Shown here piece by piece: positions 1-7,981 of a stretch of DNA of 40,820 nucleotides (its first letter is position 1; every line of letters begins with the position of its first letter). Position numbers and translations under genes: made by a program. The stretch lies in contig CANPHS010000006.1 of the NCBI GenBank assembly GCA_947573925.1, forward strand, positions 1 to 40,820. The letters run 5' to 3'. The notes under the pieces were generated by a model, which was given only the letters and a program-made list of their open reading frames with translations, was not told the DNA's origin and made no database searches. Source of the DNA: an uncultured Enterorhabdus sp. (GTDB taxonomy: Bacteria; Actinomycetota; Coriobacteriia; Coriobacteriales; Eggerthellaceae).

Positions 1-866
1 GCCGATCCGAGCGGCACCAAATGGGACGACGTGGTGCGCTTGAAGGCCAAGATGGGATTGGGCACGGTCTCCGTGTCGGACACCACCAGATAGCGCTCGT
101 CGCCTTCCGCGAACGGCACCGTCAGCATCATGGTAGAAGTGCTATGGGAAGACCCGGGAGGCGCCTGCAAGGTGGGGGAAACCTCCGGCTCGAACATGCC
201 GTCGTCGCCCTCGTTCTGTTCCACCAGGTACTCTTCGATAAAGGCCTCGGCCTCGGGCTCGGGGCCCGTCGGCTCGTCGGCCGGCACGCCCTCGGCAGCC
301 CCGTCGGCAGCAGCCTCCACCTCGGCCACCTCCGCCTCGTCGGCGCCCTCGGCATGGGGGGCAGCGTCGGCAACGGCCTCGGCGGCGATTTCCCCGTCAG
401 CCAGCATCGCCTCGTCGAAGCTCTCCTCCTCGAGCAGCTCGTCCTCTTCCACGGGAGGACGGTTGAGCGAACGGAACTCGTTGACCGGATGGTTCGGCGC
501 CACGGGCATGAGCGCCCCATCTACCCCGGAGCCGGGCTTCACGGTGCGCGTCCGCGGCTCGGTGCGCACCCGCATGGTGGGCTCCTCGCGCCGCCGCGCC
601 GCCTGGGCGGCCTTGGCGGCCTTCATCACGCCCATGTAGGAGGCCAGCGGCACCACAATGCAGGCAATGGCGAAGAACGGCGCCGTCCACACCTGGGAGG
701 CGTTCATGGCCACCAGCCAAAACAGCACGGCCACCAGGGCCATGGAGGCAAAAGCGGCAGCAACGGCACGGCGCTGAGGCGATGTCGAACTGAGGCGCAG
801 CCCGATAATGAGGCCCACGACGATGATCAGCACAAACAGTGCGATGCCGATCGAGAAGTCGCCCAC
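1..866 (-). CDS. Partial membrane protein with long acidic tail (3' end outside window)
   Basis: The ORF track misses this gene because it starts with GTG and runs off the left edge. Reading the minus strand from GTG at 866 gives about 288 open codons beginning VGDFSIGIALFVLIIVVG. A GGAGAG ribosome site lies 5-6 bases upstream. The first ~75 residues hold two or three hydrophobic segments (LFVLIIVVGLIIG; ASMALVAVLFWLVAM; FFAIACIVVPLASYMGV). A basic stretch follows, then a long Glu/Ala/Pro-rich low-complexity region. Family unknown; probably an inner-membrane protein with a disordered cytoplasmic tail. The plus-strand 290-aa ORF over it is a shadow. Confidence 0.75.
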   Translation of the reverse strand, partial: MGDFSIGIALFVLIIVVGLIIGLRLSSTSPQRRAVAAAFASMALVAVLFWLVAMNASQVWTAPFFAIACIVVPLASYMGVMKAAKAAQAARRREEPTMRVRTEPRTRTVKPGSGVDGALMPVAPNHPVNEFRSLNRPPVEEDELLEEESFDEAMLADGEIAAEAVADAAPHAEGADEAEVAEVEAAADGAAEGVPADEPTGPEPEAEAFIEEYLVEQNEGDDGMFEPEVSPTLQAPPGSSHSTSTMMLTVPFAEGDERYLVVSDTETVPNPILAFKRTTSSHLVPLGS

Positions 867-916
867 GTGCTCTCCGTTTCTTCACAAAAATAGACGGTCT
901 TATCCATTGAAAAGGA

Positions 917-971
917 AGTATAGCATCCGTCAAGAAAGGAAACCACCAGGCAACAATTTATTGGAATTATA
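917..971 (-). promoter_or_regulatory. Candidate promoter region of the partial membrane gene
   Basis: Two minus-strand -10-like hexamers lie between this gene and guaB: TATAAT (971-966) and TATACT (922-917). Neither has a good -35 at 17 bp. The region is noticeably AT-richer than its surroundings. Confidence 0.35.
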
Positions 972-1014
972 GACACAACCAGCGGATATTTAGTAAGTCA
1001 GCCACTCATGAAAA

Positions 1015-1041
1015 GAGGGCGACCCGCGCGGAATCGCCCTC
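1015..1041 (-). terminator. Intrinsic terminator after guaB
   Basis: The hairpin GAGGGCGA / TCGCCCTC (8-bp stem) is followed on the minus strand by TTTTC. It lies 26 bases past the guaB stop codon. Confidence 0.65.
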
Positions 1042-1066
1042 CCTTCGCAGCTCTCTGGCCGCTCCC

Positions 1067-2587
1067 CTAGCGGGTGTTGCTCGCGTAGGGGGCCTTGTCC
1101 TTCAGCAGCACGTCGTGGGCGCCGCCCTCCACGATGGATGTGGCGCTTACCAGGGTGAGCTTCGCCTTGTCCTGGAACTCGGGGATGGTGAGCGCACCGC
1201 AGTTGCACATGGTGCTCTTCAGCTTCAGCAGGGTGATGGCCATGTTGTCCTTCAGGCTGCCGGCGTAGGGCACGTAGGAATCGACGCCCTCCTCAAAGGA
1301 GAGGTTCTTCTTCTTGCCACCCAAATCGTAGCGCTGCCAGTTGCGGGCGCGGGCGGAACCTTCGCCCCAGTACTCCTTCATGTAGGTGCCGTTCACCATC
1401 ACCTTGGCCGAGGGGCTCTCGTCGAAACGGGCGAAGTAGCGGCCCAGCATGACGAAGTCGGCGCCCATGGCCAGGGCCAGCGAGATGTGGTGGTCGTACA
1501 CGATGCCGCCGTCGGAGCAGATGGGGATATAGACGCCGGTCTCGCGGAAGTACTCGTCGCGGGCCTTCGCCACTTCGATGGTGGCCGTGGCCTGGCCGCG
1601 GCCGATGCCCTTGGTCTCGCGGGTGATGCAGATGGAGCCGCCGCCGATGCCGATCTTGATGAAGTCGGCGCCCGCGTCGGCGAGGAAGCGGAAGCCCTCG
1701 GCGTCCACCACGTTGCCGGCGCCGATCTTCACCGAGTCGCCGTAGTGCTCGCGCACCCATTCGATGGTGAACTTCTGCCAGTCGGAATAGCCCTCCGAGG
1801 AGTCGATGCAGAGCACGTCGGCACCGGCCTCCACCAAAGCCGGGATGCGCTCGGCGTAGTCGCGGGAGTTGATGCCCGCGCCCACCATGTAGCGCTTGTG
1901 GGCATCGAGCAGCTCGTCGGGATTGGACTTGTGGGAGTCGTAGTCCTTGCGGAACACCAGCGCCACCAGGTGGTCGTCGGCGTCCACGATGGGCAGGGAG
2001 TTCAGCTTGTGGTCCCAGATGATGTCGTTGGCTTCCTTCAGCGACGTACCGTCGGGCGCCACCACGAGCTTCTCGCGGGGGGTCATGAAGTCGGCCACCT
2101 TCTCGTCCATGCTCATGCGAGACAGGCGGTAATCGCGCTCGGTGACGATGCCGAGCAGCTTGCCGTGGGCGGTGCCGTCCTCGGTGACGGGCATGGTGGA
2201 GTGGCCGAACTCCTCCTTGAGGTCGACCACCTGGGCCAAGGTCATGTCCGGCGAGAGGTTGGCGTCGGAGGTGACGAAGCCGGCCTTGTAGTCCTTCACG
2301 CGGGCCACCATGGCGGCCTCGTCCTCGATGGACTGGTTGCCGTAGATGAACGACAGGCCGCCCTCGGTGGCCAGGGCCACGGCCATCTTGTCGTCGGACA
2401 CGGCGGCCATGATGGCGCTCACCATGGGCACGGACAGGCTGAGCGGGCATTCCTCTTCGCCCTTGCGGTACTTCACCAGCGGCGTCTTCAGGCTGACGGC
2501 CGCAGGCACGCAGTCGGCGGGCGTATGGCCCGGGACCAACAGGTACTCGTTGAAGGTACGGGACGGTTCATCGAAATAGTAGGCCAC
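1067..2587 (-). CDS. guaB: IMP dehydrogenase (GuaB)
   Basis: Catalyses NAD-dependent oxidation of IMP to XMP, the committed step of guanine nucleotide synthesis, in the cytosol. The 506-aa length is normal for the family. The TIM barrel is interrupted at about residues 100-215 by a tandem CBS (Bateman) region. The phosphate/active-site loop reads [16 protein letters not shown] with catalytic Cys320. A flap segment RNWQRYD lies near 415-421, matching the family Arg-Tyr pair. The C-terminal [10 protein letters not shown] and LTLVSATS segments match the conserved end of the barrel. The loop and flap differ from the most common bacterial form, so this is a divergent GuaB, but all key positions are present. 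It is monocistronic, with its own -10 box and terminator. Confidence 0.93.
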   Translation of the reverse strand: MAYYFDEPSRTFNEYLLVPGHTPADCVPAAVSLKTPLVKYRKGEEECPLSLSVPMVSAIMAAVSDDKMAVALATEGGLSFIYGNQSIEDEAAMVARVKDYKAGFVTSDANLSPDMTLAQVVDLKEEFGHSTMPVTEDGTAHGKLLGIVTERDYRLSRMSMDEKVADFMTPREKLVVAPDGTSLKEANDIIWDHKLNSLPIVDADDHLVALVFRKDYDSHKSNPDELLDAHKRYMVGAGINSRDYAERIPALVEAGADVLCIDSSEGYSDWQKFTIEWVREHYGDSVKIGAGNVVDAEGFRFLADAGADFIKIGIGGGSICITRETKGIGRGQATATIEVAKARDEYFRETGVYIPICSDGGIVYDHHISLALAMGADFVMLGRYFARFDESPSAKVMVNGTYMKEYWGEGSARARNWQRYDLGGKKKNLSFEEGVDSYVPYAGSLKDNMAITLLKLKSTMCNCGALTIPEFQDKAKLTLVSATSIVEGGAHDVLLKDKAPYASNTR

Positions 2588-2618
2588 GGCTGCGCTCCTT
2601 CTTCCACTCGGTGCCCTG

Positions 2619-2684
2619 AACGGGGAACGGCCGGCCGCCCATGCCGCGACAACCGCGCGAGTGGTTCAACCCACGCTCCCCGTT
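2619..2684 (-). promoter_or_regulatory. Structured guaB leader
   Basis: On the guaB transcript, AACGGGGA (2677-2684 region) pairs perfectly with TCCCCGTT (2619-2626 region). The stem encloses a GTGG/CCAC hairpin and a CGCG-rich hairpin, giving a branched leader about 10 nt after the predicted start site. I do not recognise it as a known riboswitch class. Purine control of guaB is the obvious hypothesis. Confidence 0.35.
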
Positions 2685-2699
2685 ATGAGTAATTGTCTC

Positions 2700-2705
2700 A
2701 TTATA
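2700..2705 (-). promoter_or_regulatory. guaB -10 box
   Basis: A perfect TATAAT on the minus strand, about 115 bp upstream of the guaB start codon. There is no strong -35 at 17 bp. Confidence 0.5.
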
Positions 2706-2795
2706 GGCCGAGAAGCCCCCGCCCGACCAGACCGCTCCGGGAATTTCGGCGGCGTACTCCAAGGAATGGCCCGCGACCACGACCGCCGGTGGTCC

Positions 2796-3593
2796 CTACC
2801 GGGCCACGGCGGCGTCCATGGCGTCGGCGTAGATGGGGGTGGCCAGGCCGAAGCCGCCGGCCACTTCCAGAAGCTGGCCCGTGGTGGCGGCGCTCTCGTC
2901 GCCGAGGAAGTACACCACAGCCGCGGCGATGTGCTCCGGGTCGGCCATGCGGCCCAGCGGGATGTGGCGCAGGAAGAAGTGCTTGAACTCGTCGGAGAGG
3001 TTGTCGGCCACGGCGTCGGTGGCGGTCATGCCCGGAGCCACGGCGTTCACGCGGATGCCCGCGCGGGCCAGCTGCACGGCCATGGACTTCGTCATGTGGT
3101 TGATGGCCGCCTTGGCCGCGCCGTAGGCGATCTGGCTAATATCGGGCACGCTGCCGGCGATGGAGCTGATGTTCACGATGGAACCGCCGCCGGTCTTCGC
3201 CATTTCCCGGGCCGCGGCCTGGCAGCCGAGGAACACGCTGCCCACATTGGCGTCCACCCCGGCGAGAAAATCGCCGTAGGCGGTGGAGAGTAGGTCCTTG
3301 TCCTGGGCCGGGTTCGTGCCGCCGAAGTTGTTCACGAGGCCGTCGATGCGCCCTTCGGCCGCCACCACCGTGTCGATCATGGACTGATAGCTCTCCGGCT
3401 GGGTGGCGTCGTTGAACACGGGCTTCACCCGCAGGCCGGCGGCCACCATCGAGTCGGCCTCGGCCTGGGCCTTCTCCATGTTGCGGGCACCGATGTAGAC
3501 AAGCGCCCCCTCTTCGGCGCAGGCCTTCACAATGGCAGCCCCAATGCCGCGCGTGGCGGCGGTGACGACGATGACCTTATCTTGCAAGCGCAT
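2796..3593 (-). CDS. SDR-family hydroxysteroid dehydrogenase, 7alpha-HSDH-like
   Basis: A 265-aa cytosolic NAD(P)-dependent short-chain dehydrogenase. I chose ATG at 3593 (MRLQDKVIVV) because AGGAAG lies 5-6 bases upstream; the GTG at 3611 in the track has no ribosome site. The cofactor motif is TAATRGIG (residues 11-18), with Arg37 after beta-2 suggesting NADP. NNFGGTN is the NNxG region. The catalytic residues are Ser143/144, Tyr157 and Lys161 (YGAAK). The segments EGALVY, AEGRIDxLVNN.GGTN, VPDIS.IAY and EVAGGFxLxTP.Y closely recall the clostridial (C. absonum/sardiniense) 7alpha-hydroxysteroid dehydrogenase as I remember it. That would mean oxidation of bile-acid 7alpha-hydroxyls, but regiospecificity (7alpha or 12alpha) cannot be fixed from sequence alone. 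Confidence 0.8.
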   Translation of the reverse strand: MRLQDKVIVVTAATRGIGAAIVKACAEEGALVYIGARNMEKAQAEADSMVAAGLRVKPVFNDATQPESYQSMIDTVVAAEGRIDGLVNNFGGTNPAQDKDLLSTAYGDFLAGVDANVGSVFLGCQAAAREMAKTGGGSIVNISSIAGSVPDISQIAYGAAKAAINHMTKSMAVQLARAGIRVNAVAPGMTATDAVADNLSDEFKHFFLRHIPLGRMADPEHIAAAVVYFLGDESAATTGQLLEVAGGFGLATPIYADAMDAAVAR

Positions 3594-3712
3594 GGCACTT
3601 CCTTTCCGCACAACACCGTAAGGCTTTCATCATAAAGGGCACGGGTGCCCGGAAAGACCTCCCCCGCCACTCGTTGATCGGGCGTTACAGCCTCACATTC
3701 CCGGCAAAGACA

Positions 3713-3819
3713 GCGAGAGGCCCTGCCGCGTTCCAGATTCGCCTGCCTTTGGCCCAAGCGTACTTCGGTACGCGCCGTGGCCAAAACAAGGGCGAAGATG
3801 GAATGCGACAGGGCCTCGC
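3713..3819. repeat. 107-bp imperfect palindrome with TTCG tetraloop
   Basis: Two ~51-nt arms meet at GCGTAC-TTCG-GTACGC (apex 3764-3767). They remain largely complementary out to GCGAGAGGCCCTG / CAGGGCCTCGC, with a few mismatches and small bulges. The element lies in the 269-bp gap between the SDR promoter region and the rubrerythrin stop codon. It may be an extended bidirectional terminator or a genomic palindromic repeat. No second copy is present in the window. Confidence 0.7.
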
Positions 3820-3832
3820 AGCGTCGACGTGT

Positions 3833-3856
3833 CCGTCGTTGCGTCAGCAACGACGG
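3833..3856 (-). terminator. Hairpin immediately after rubrerythrin
   Basis: CCGTCGTTGC-gtca-GCAACGACGG is a perfect 10-bp stem with a 4-nt loop, ending 6 bases past the rubrerythrin stop. It lacks a clear U tract, so it is a terminator-like hairpin, not a textbook terminator. Confidence 0.5.
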
Positions 3857-3862
3857 AACAAA

Positions 3863-4471
3863 CTAGAACTTGCGGAACTTGTCAGCGGGGGTGAAGCAGA
3901 TGGGGCACTTCTCGAAGTCGTCGCCCTTGTGGATGTAGCCGCAGACGGGGCACAGGTAGTAGGCGTCGTTGTCGGGGCAGTCGATGTTGTTGTAGGCCTC
4001 CATGTACAGCTCGGCGTGCACCGACTCGGCCAGCTTGGCGCGGGTGAACACGAACTCGGCCTTCTTGTTGCCCTCTTCCTGGGCCACCTTGATGAAGCTC
4101 GGGTACATGTCGGAGGTCTCGTAGATCTCGCCCAGGGCGCCGGCGATGAGGTTCAGGTCGGTGGCAATGCCCTCGGCCTCGGGGGCGGCGGGGCGCTCGT
4201 AGCCCGGCTCCATCTCGGTGATGACGCCGGCCTCCAGGCCGATGTGGATCTGCTCGGCGGCGCTGGTGGCCTCGAACAGGCGGGCGATCTGGTCGTAGCC
4301 CTGCTCCTTGGCGGCCTTGGCGCAGGCGGCGTACTTGGCGGAGGCGCCGGTCTCGCCGCACACGGCGGCCTTCAGGTTCTCCAGGGTGGAGCCCACCTCG
4401 GTGATGGACTCGGGCACCACGTCGAAGTTGGTGGAATTCTCAGCGTTGGGGATAACATCGCGCAGATTCAT
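3863..4471 (-). CDS. rbr: Rubrerythrin
   Basis: A 202-aa cytosolic peroxide-scavenging di-iron protein with a normal family length. The N-terminal four-helix ferritin-like domain (about 30-160) supplies diiron ligands in CGETGAS (Glu40), FEATSAAEQIH (Glu67, Glu73, His76) and AESVHAELY (Glu149, His152). The C-terminal rubredoxin-like knuckle has CPVC (174/177) and CPIC (189/192). Electrons pass from the rubredoxin iron to the diiron centre to reduce H2O2, as expected in a strict anaerobe. It is monocistronic, with a TATAAT box upstream and a hairpin downstream; the start is preceded by AGGAG. Confidence 0.93.
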   Translation of the reverse strand: MNLRDVIPNAENSTNFDVVPESITEVGSTLENLKAAVCGETGASAKYAACAKAAKEQGYDQIARLFEATSAAEQIHIGLEAGVITEMEPGYERPAAPEAEGIATDLNLIAGALGEIYETSDMYPSFIKVAQEEGNKKAEFVFTRAKLAESVHAELYMEAYNNIDCPDNDAYYLCPVCGYIHKGDDFEKCPICFTPADKFRKF

Positions 4472-4505
4472 GGAATCGCTCCTTCTGACTCGTCTTCTTG
4501 TTCGG

Positions 4506-4533
4506 CGCCCCTCGGGACGCCGTGGGTATTATA
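4506..4533 (-). promoter_or_regulatory. rbr -10 box and leader hairpin
   Basis: A minus-strand TATAAT at 4533-4528 is followed by a leader hairpin GGCGTCCC-gag-GGGCGCC (4523-4506). The hairpin ends about 35 bases upstream of the rubrerythrin start. The -35 region is weak. Confidence 0.45.
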
Positions 4534-4745
4534 GTGCGGCTCCCACGTAACACCGGCGACATCGCGCGGCCTTCACAAACCCCTTACGTTGATCGACCGC
4601 GCCGTTTTTCTCCGGCGATGCGGCACCGCACCGAAGGCCATTATGGGGCACCTTCCCTGCTTTTTCCGCGCCGTGCGCCCCATCCGTTGCGGTTTCGTAG
4701 CATACTGGGGCCAACCCGAGGAAACCTTCGAGAAACGAGGCTTGC

Positions 4746-6182
4746 ATGGAACGCGATATCGCCTGGAAGAAGTACGACGAGGCGGCCCACGAGGCGCTGG
4801 AGGCGCTGGCCGCCGACTACATCGAGTTCATTTCCGCGAACAAGACCGAGCGGGAGTGCGCCACGGCCGCCATCGCCGCGGCCGAGGAGGCCGGCTACGA
4901 CTCCCTGGCCGACGCCATCGCCGCCGGCACGCCGGTGGGGCCGGGGGCGAAGCTGTGGGCCTGCGCCCAGGGCAAGGCGGTCATCCTCGTGCACGTAGGG
5001 GCCGCGCCGATGAGCGACGGGCTGAACATCCTGGGGGCGCACATCGACTCGCCGCGCCTCGACATCAAGCAGAACCCCCTGTACGAGGCCCACGGCTTCG
5101 CGCTGCTGGACACCCACTACTACGGCGGCATCAAGAACTACCAGTGGACGGCGCTGCCGCTGGCCCTGCACGGCGTGGTGGCGAAGACCGACGGCGAGGT
5201 GGTGGAGGTGAACATCGGCGAGGACGCCGGCGACCCGGTGTTCTGCGTGACCGACCTCTTGCCGCACCTCGGCCGCGCCCAGATGGAGAAGACCGGCGAG
5301 AAGGTGGTGGAAGGCGAGGACTTGGACGTGCTCGTGGGCAACCGGCCGCTCGTGGCTGAGGCCGAGAGTGGCACCGCCGACTCCTCCGACTCTTCCGAAG
5401 CCGAAACCCCGAAAGACCCCGTCAAGCAGATGGTGCTGGCGGCGCTGGCCGAGAAGTACGCCGTGGACGAGGAGGACTTCCTGTCCGCCGAGCTGGAAGT
5501 GGTGCCGGCCGGGTGCGCCCGCGACCTCGGTTTCGACCGCTCCATGGTCATCGGCTACGGCCAGGACGACCGGGTGTGCGCCTACACGTCGCTGGCGGCC
5601 CAGCTGGCCCTGGGCGACGACGTGCCGGCCCGCACCGCCGTCTGCGTGCTCGTGGACAAGGAGGAGATCGGCTCGGTGGGCGCCTCGGGCATGGCATCGA
5701 TGTTCTTTGAGAACACCATCGCCGAGATCATGGCCCTGGCCGGCGAGGACGGCCCCCTGCCCCTGCGCCGGGCGCTGACCCGCTCCCGCATGCTGTCCTC
5801 GGACGTGTCCGCCGGCTTCGACCCCGCCTACGCGAGCGTGTTCGAGGCGAAGAACTCCGCCTTCCTGGGGCGCGGCCTCGTGTTCAACAAGTACACCGGC
5901 GCCCGGGGGAAGAGCGGCTCCAACGACGCGAGCGCCGAGTACGTGGCCCAGGTGCGCCGCATCATGGACGAGGCCGGCGTGAGCTTCCAGACCGCCGAGC
6001 TGGGCCGCGTGGACGCGGGCGGCGGCGGGACCATCGCCTACATCCCCGCGAAGTACGGCATGGACGTGATTGACTCCGGCGTGCCGGTGCTCTCCATGCA
6101 CAGCCCCTGGGAAGTCACCAGCAAGGCCGACATCTACGAGGCTCGTCGCGGCTACGAGGCCTTCCTGCGCGACCCGTCTTAG
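4746..6182 (+). CDS. M18 family aminopeptidase
   Basis: A 478-aa zinc aminopeptidase of the aspartyl/vacuolar aminopeptidase I family, which removes N-terminal (often acidic) residues from peptides in the cytosol. Metal and catalytic positions are visible in order: His99 in GAHIDSPR, Asp in QDDRVCAY (~275), Glu306/307 in DKEEIGSVG, Asp353 in SSDVSAG and His452 in SMHSPWE. The M18 signature YGGIKNYQW is also present. A Ser/Glu-rich insert at ~205-222 looks like a surface linker. Start ATG 4746 has GAGG about 10 bases upstream. The gene stands alone between rbr and the lipoprotein and ends before a large hairpin region. Confidence 0.92.
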   Translation: MERDIAWKKYDEAAHEALEALAADYIEFISANKTERECATAAIAAAEEAGYDSLADAIAAGTPVGPGAKLWACAQGKAVILVHVGAAPMSDGLNILGAHIDSPRLDIKQNPLYEAHGFALLDTHYYGGIKNYQWTALPLALHGVVAKTDGEVVEVNIGEDAGDPVFCVTDLLPHLGRAQMEKTGEKVVEGEDLDVLVGNRPLVAEAESGTADSSDSSEAETPKDPVKQMVLAALAEKYAVDEEDFLSAELEVVPAGCARDLGFDRSMVIGYGQDDRVCAYTSLAAQLALGDDVPARTAVCVLVDKEEIGSVGASGMASMFFENTIAEIMALAGEDGPLPLRRALTRSRMLSSDVSAGFDPAYASVFEAKNSAFLGRGLVFNKYTGARGKSGSNDASAEYVAQVRRIMDEAGVSFQTAELGRVDAGGGGTIAYIPAKYGMDVIDSGVPVLSMHSPWEVTSKADIYEARRGYEAFLRDPS

Positions 6183-6207
6183 GGAGGCATCCGGCCCTGA
6201 TTGTCCG

Positions 6208-6347
6208 CGTTGGCGGAGGGGCACGCCCCGCTTCGCTGTTCGCCTTCGGCTCAGGCGCTGCGCTCCTTCATGCTTTTACGAAGCGACCTTCGGTCGCGGA
6301 TAGACAGTGTTCAGAGGGTGTCCCTCCCAACGCCCCCTCCGCCAACG
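6208..6347. repeat. 140-bp region closed by perfect 14-bp inverted repeat
   Basis: CGTTGGCGGAGGGG (6208-6221) pairs perfectly with CCCCTCCGCCAACG (6334-6347). Inside is a perfect GCGACC-ttc-GGTCGC hairpin (6283-6297). The element begins 26 bp past the aminopeptidase stop codon and precedes a separate terminator-like hairpin. There is no coding potential. Confidence 0.65.
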
Positions 6348-6362
6348 CTACCTGCCTCCAAC

Positions 6363-6394
6363 AACGGAAGGACTCCCGCGGGAGCCCTTCCGTT
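6363..6394. terminator. Strong bidirectional terminator-like hairpin
   Basis: AACGGAAGG-a-CTCCC-gc-GGGAG-c-CCTTCCGTT forms a 14-bp stem with one mismatch between the convergent aminopeptidase (+) and lipoprotein (-) genes. The U tract is weak on both strands. Confidence 0.6.
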
Positions 6395-6442
6395 GCTTCT
6401 CGGCGGGTCGACCGTCGTCAAATGCGCGGCCGCTTCCCTCCC

Positions 6443-7288
6443 CTATTCCGCTGCTTCCGCTTCCTCGGCCCAGGGGCTGGCGTACACGGCGTAGCTGGCG
6501 AACTCGGGGGCGCCCACGGCGTAGATGTCGTAATCGGCGGCCTGGCCGGGCTCGGTGTCCACGATCTTGAAGTAGCCACCCTCGATCTTACCGTCCTTAT
6601 CGAGCAGGATCACATCGACCCGGGACTGCTCGGCGCCGTCAAGCTGCTCGCTCGCGGTCACCGTGCCGGTGAACTCCTTGGCGCCGAACTGCGTGTCAGC
6701 CGCGCCGCCATCCGTTACGGCGTACACGTCGCCGAGCTTCTGATCAGTGGCCTTCCACGAGCCCTCCGGCGTGGTGATGGAGAAGTCCACGGTGGCCGGC
6801 TTCACGGTTTCCGTGGCATCGTCTGCGGCCTTGGCGGTGGAGCCGGCCACGTAAGAGTAATAGTAGGTGGAGTCGGGCAGCACACCGGGAGTCTCGATGG
6901 TCTCGTCGAAGATGACGTTGCCGGCCTCGTCCTTGCCCACCACTTCGATGACCGGATCAACGGCTTCCACGGTCTGGTTCGGGTTCTGCACCTTCACGGC
7001 GAAATCAACCATGCCGTTGTCGGCGGCGAACCAGCCGGAATCCACGATTTGCAGCGCGGCGGGGCTGGCCGCCTCCTGCTCGGCGGTGGCTTCCGTGGCC
7101 GGAGCCGTCTGCTGGTCGCCGGCACCCTGTTGGCCGGTCGCCTGCTGTTGGTCGGCCGCGGACTGGGCCGCCTGCTGGCCGCCGGTCGGCTCGGCCGTCG
7201 GCTGATCGCCGGCAGGGGCGGCGCATCCAGTCAAGCTGAGGGCGAACAGGCCCGCACAGGCCGCCATGCTCAACGTGCGGAATTTCAT
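6443..7288 (-). CDS. Lipoprotein with Gln/Ala-rich linker, function unknown
   Basis: A 281-aa exported lipoprotein. I chose ATG 7288 (MKFRTLSMAACAG) over the upstream start in the track because it begins a classic lipobox signal peptide (LSLTGC, Cys22). The upstream 68 codons have no coding character. After Cys22 comes a Gln/Ala/Pro-rich spacer (~25-80), then a beta-rich domain. Part of that domain (VDFAVKVQNPNQT, VIEVVGKDEAGNVIFDE) resembles FxLYD/DUF5067-style extracellular folds that describe deviations from a bond-stabilised beta sandwich. No catalytic motif is seen. It is probably anchored on the outer face of the membrane. It is monocistronic. Confidence 0.8.
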   Translation of the reverse strand: MKFRTLSMAACAGLFALSLTGCAAPAGDQPTAEPTGGQQAAQSAADQQQATGQQGAGDQQTAPATEATAEQEAASPAALQIVDSGWFAADNGMVDFAVKVQNPNQTVEAVDPVIEVVGKDEAGNVIFDETIETPGVLPDSTYYYSYVAGSTAKAADDATETVKPATVDFSITTPEGSWKATDQKLGDVYAVTDGGAADTQFGAKEFTGTVTASEQLDGAEQSRVDVILLDKDGKIEGGYFKIVDTEPGQAADYDIYAVGAPEFASYAVYASPWAEEAEAAE

Positions 7289-7589
7289 GTCAATCACCAT
7301 TCCCAACTCGTAGGGTTGCGTTCTTGTCGAACGGAGGCGTCGCCATCGGTGAGCGCCTGAGTAAATGATGAGGGACACAGGGTGCGAATACCGTCGGCAC
7401 GGGCCCATCGTGGCGGTCGCGCGGGAAAACTGTTGCCGTTGAAAACACGGCGTTACACAGGGGAAATGTACACCTTCGACCTCATGGTTCACGGGGTGTC
7501 AACGAAGATGACGGAACCGGGGCACCGCGTTCCCGTGCCGGCAACGGGAAAGCGCATACTACCAAACTCGTTTTTCGGAGAAAAAGCCA

Positions 7590-7757
7590 GCCAAAAACAC
7601 GAAGGCCCGCAGGGAGGGGGTTCCTGCGGGCCTTCGGCGCGGCGACAGCGAGACGAGGAGATGCTTCGCCGCTCGATAAAACAAGAAGAGAGGAGGTGCC
7701 GGGCAGCGGCGCTGGGGCCTGAACCTTGGAGGTTTCGGCATTTCGCTTCGCCTTCCG
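7590..7757 (-). ncRNA. Candidate small RNA 1 (C-rich, minus strand)
   Basis: The unit starts below a TATAAC -10-like box (7769-7764) that overlaps a near-perfect dyad. It contains CACCTCCTCTC and CATCTCCTC, which are complementary to Shine-Dalgarno sequences. It ends in a 14-bp terminator hairpin with a C-rich loop followed by a T-rich tail. No ORF with a ribosome site fits. A small RNA is an inference; a long leader of the downstream lipoprotein gene is the main alternative. Confidence 0.3.
7600..7636 (-). terminator. Intrinsic terminator, 14-bp stem
   Basis: CGAAGGCCCGCAGG and CCTGCGGGCCTTCG form a perfect 14-bp stem around a loop that reads AACCCCCTC on the minus strand. It is followed there by TGTTTTGGCTGGCTTTTTC. 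It sits about 310 bp upstream of the lipoprotein start, so it ends an upstream minus-strand transcript or acts as an attenuator. Confidence 0.65.
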
Positions 7758-7761
7758 ACAA

Positions 7762-7781
7762 AAGTTATAATAGTGTAACTT
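7762..7781. promoter_or_regulatory. 20-bp dyad AAGTTATA-N4-TGTAACTT
   Basis: An inverted repeat with 7 of 8 matching positions, overlapping a minus-strand TATAAC box. It looks like a repressor operator at the promoter of candidate small RNA 1. The regulator is unknown. Confidence 0.45.
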
Positions 7782-7969
7782 GTGCAGGTGCGCAAGGTTG
7801 TTAGCTATGGTTTACACTTTCTCCACATCTCAGGACCTTGGCACTCACCCCCTCCCCGACGACGCTGACACTCCTGCCATGAAGAGAGAATTATCACGGG
7901 AACATGGACGCTTATTAACGCGACGGTAACTAACGGCTTCGATGAGTTTTCCCCTCAGGAAAGCCCGGG

Positions 7970-7975
7970 TATACT
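7970..7975 (+). promoter_or_regulatory. -10 box of candidate small RNA 2
   Basis: TATACT preceded by GGG, with TTTTCC at a 17-bp spacing as a weak -35. No protein gene follows on this strand; a chain of hairpins does. Confidence 0.35.
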
Positions 7976-7981
7976 GCCCTC

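Noticed and set aside
1115-2692. A 525-codon plus-strand ORF opposite guaB
   Set aside because: Shadow of guaB; low-complexity composition and no start signal.
7382-7804. ORFs of 78-140 aa on both strands in the 7.3-8.2 kb gap
   Set aside because: No ribosome sites, atypical composition, and they run across terminator hairpins; the region reads better as non-coding.
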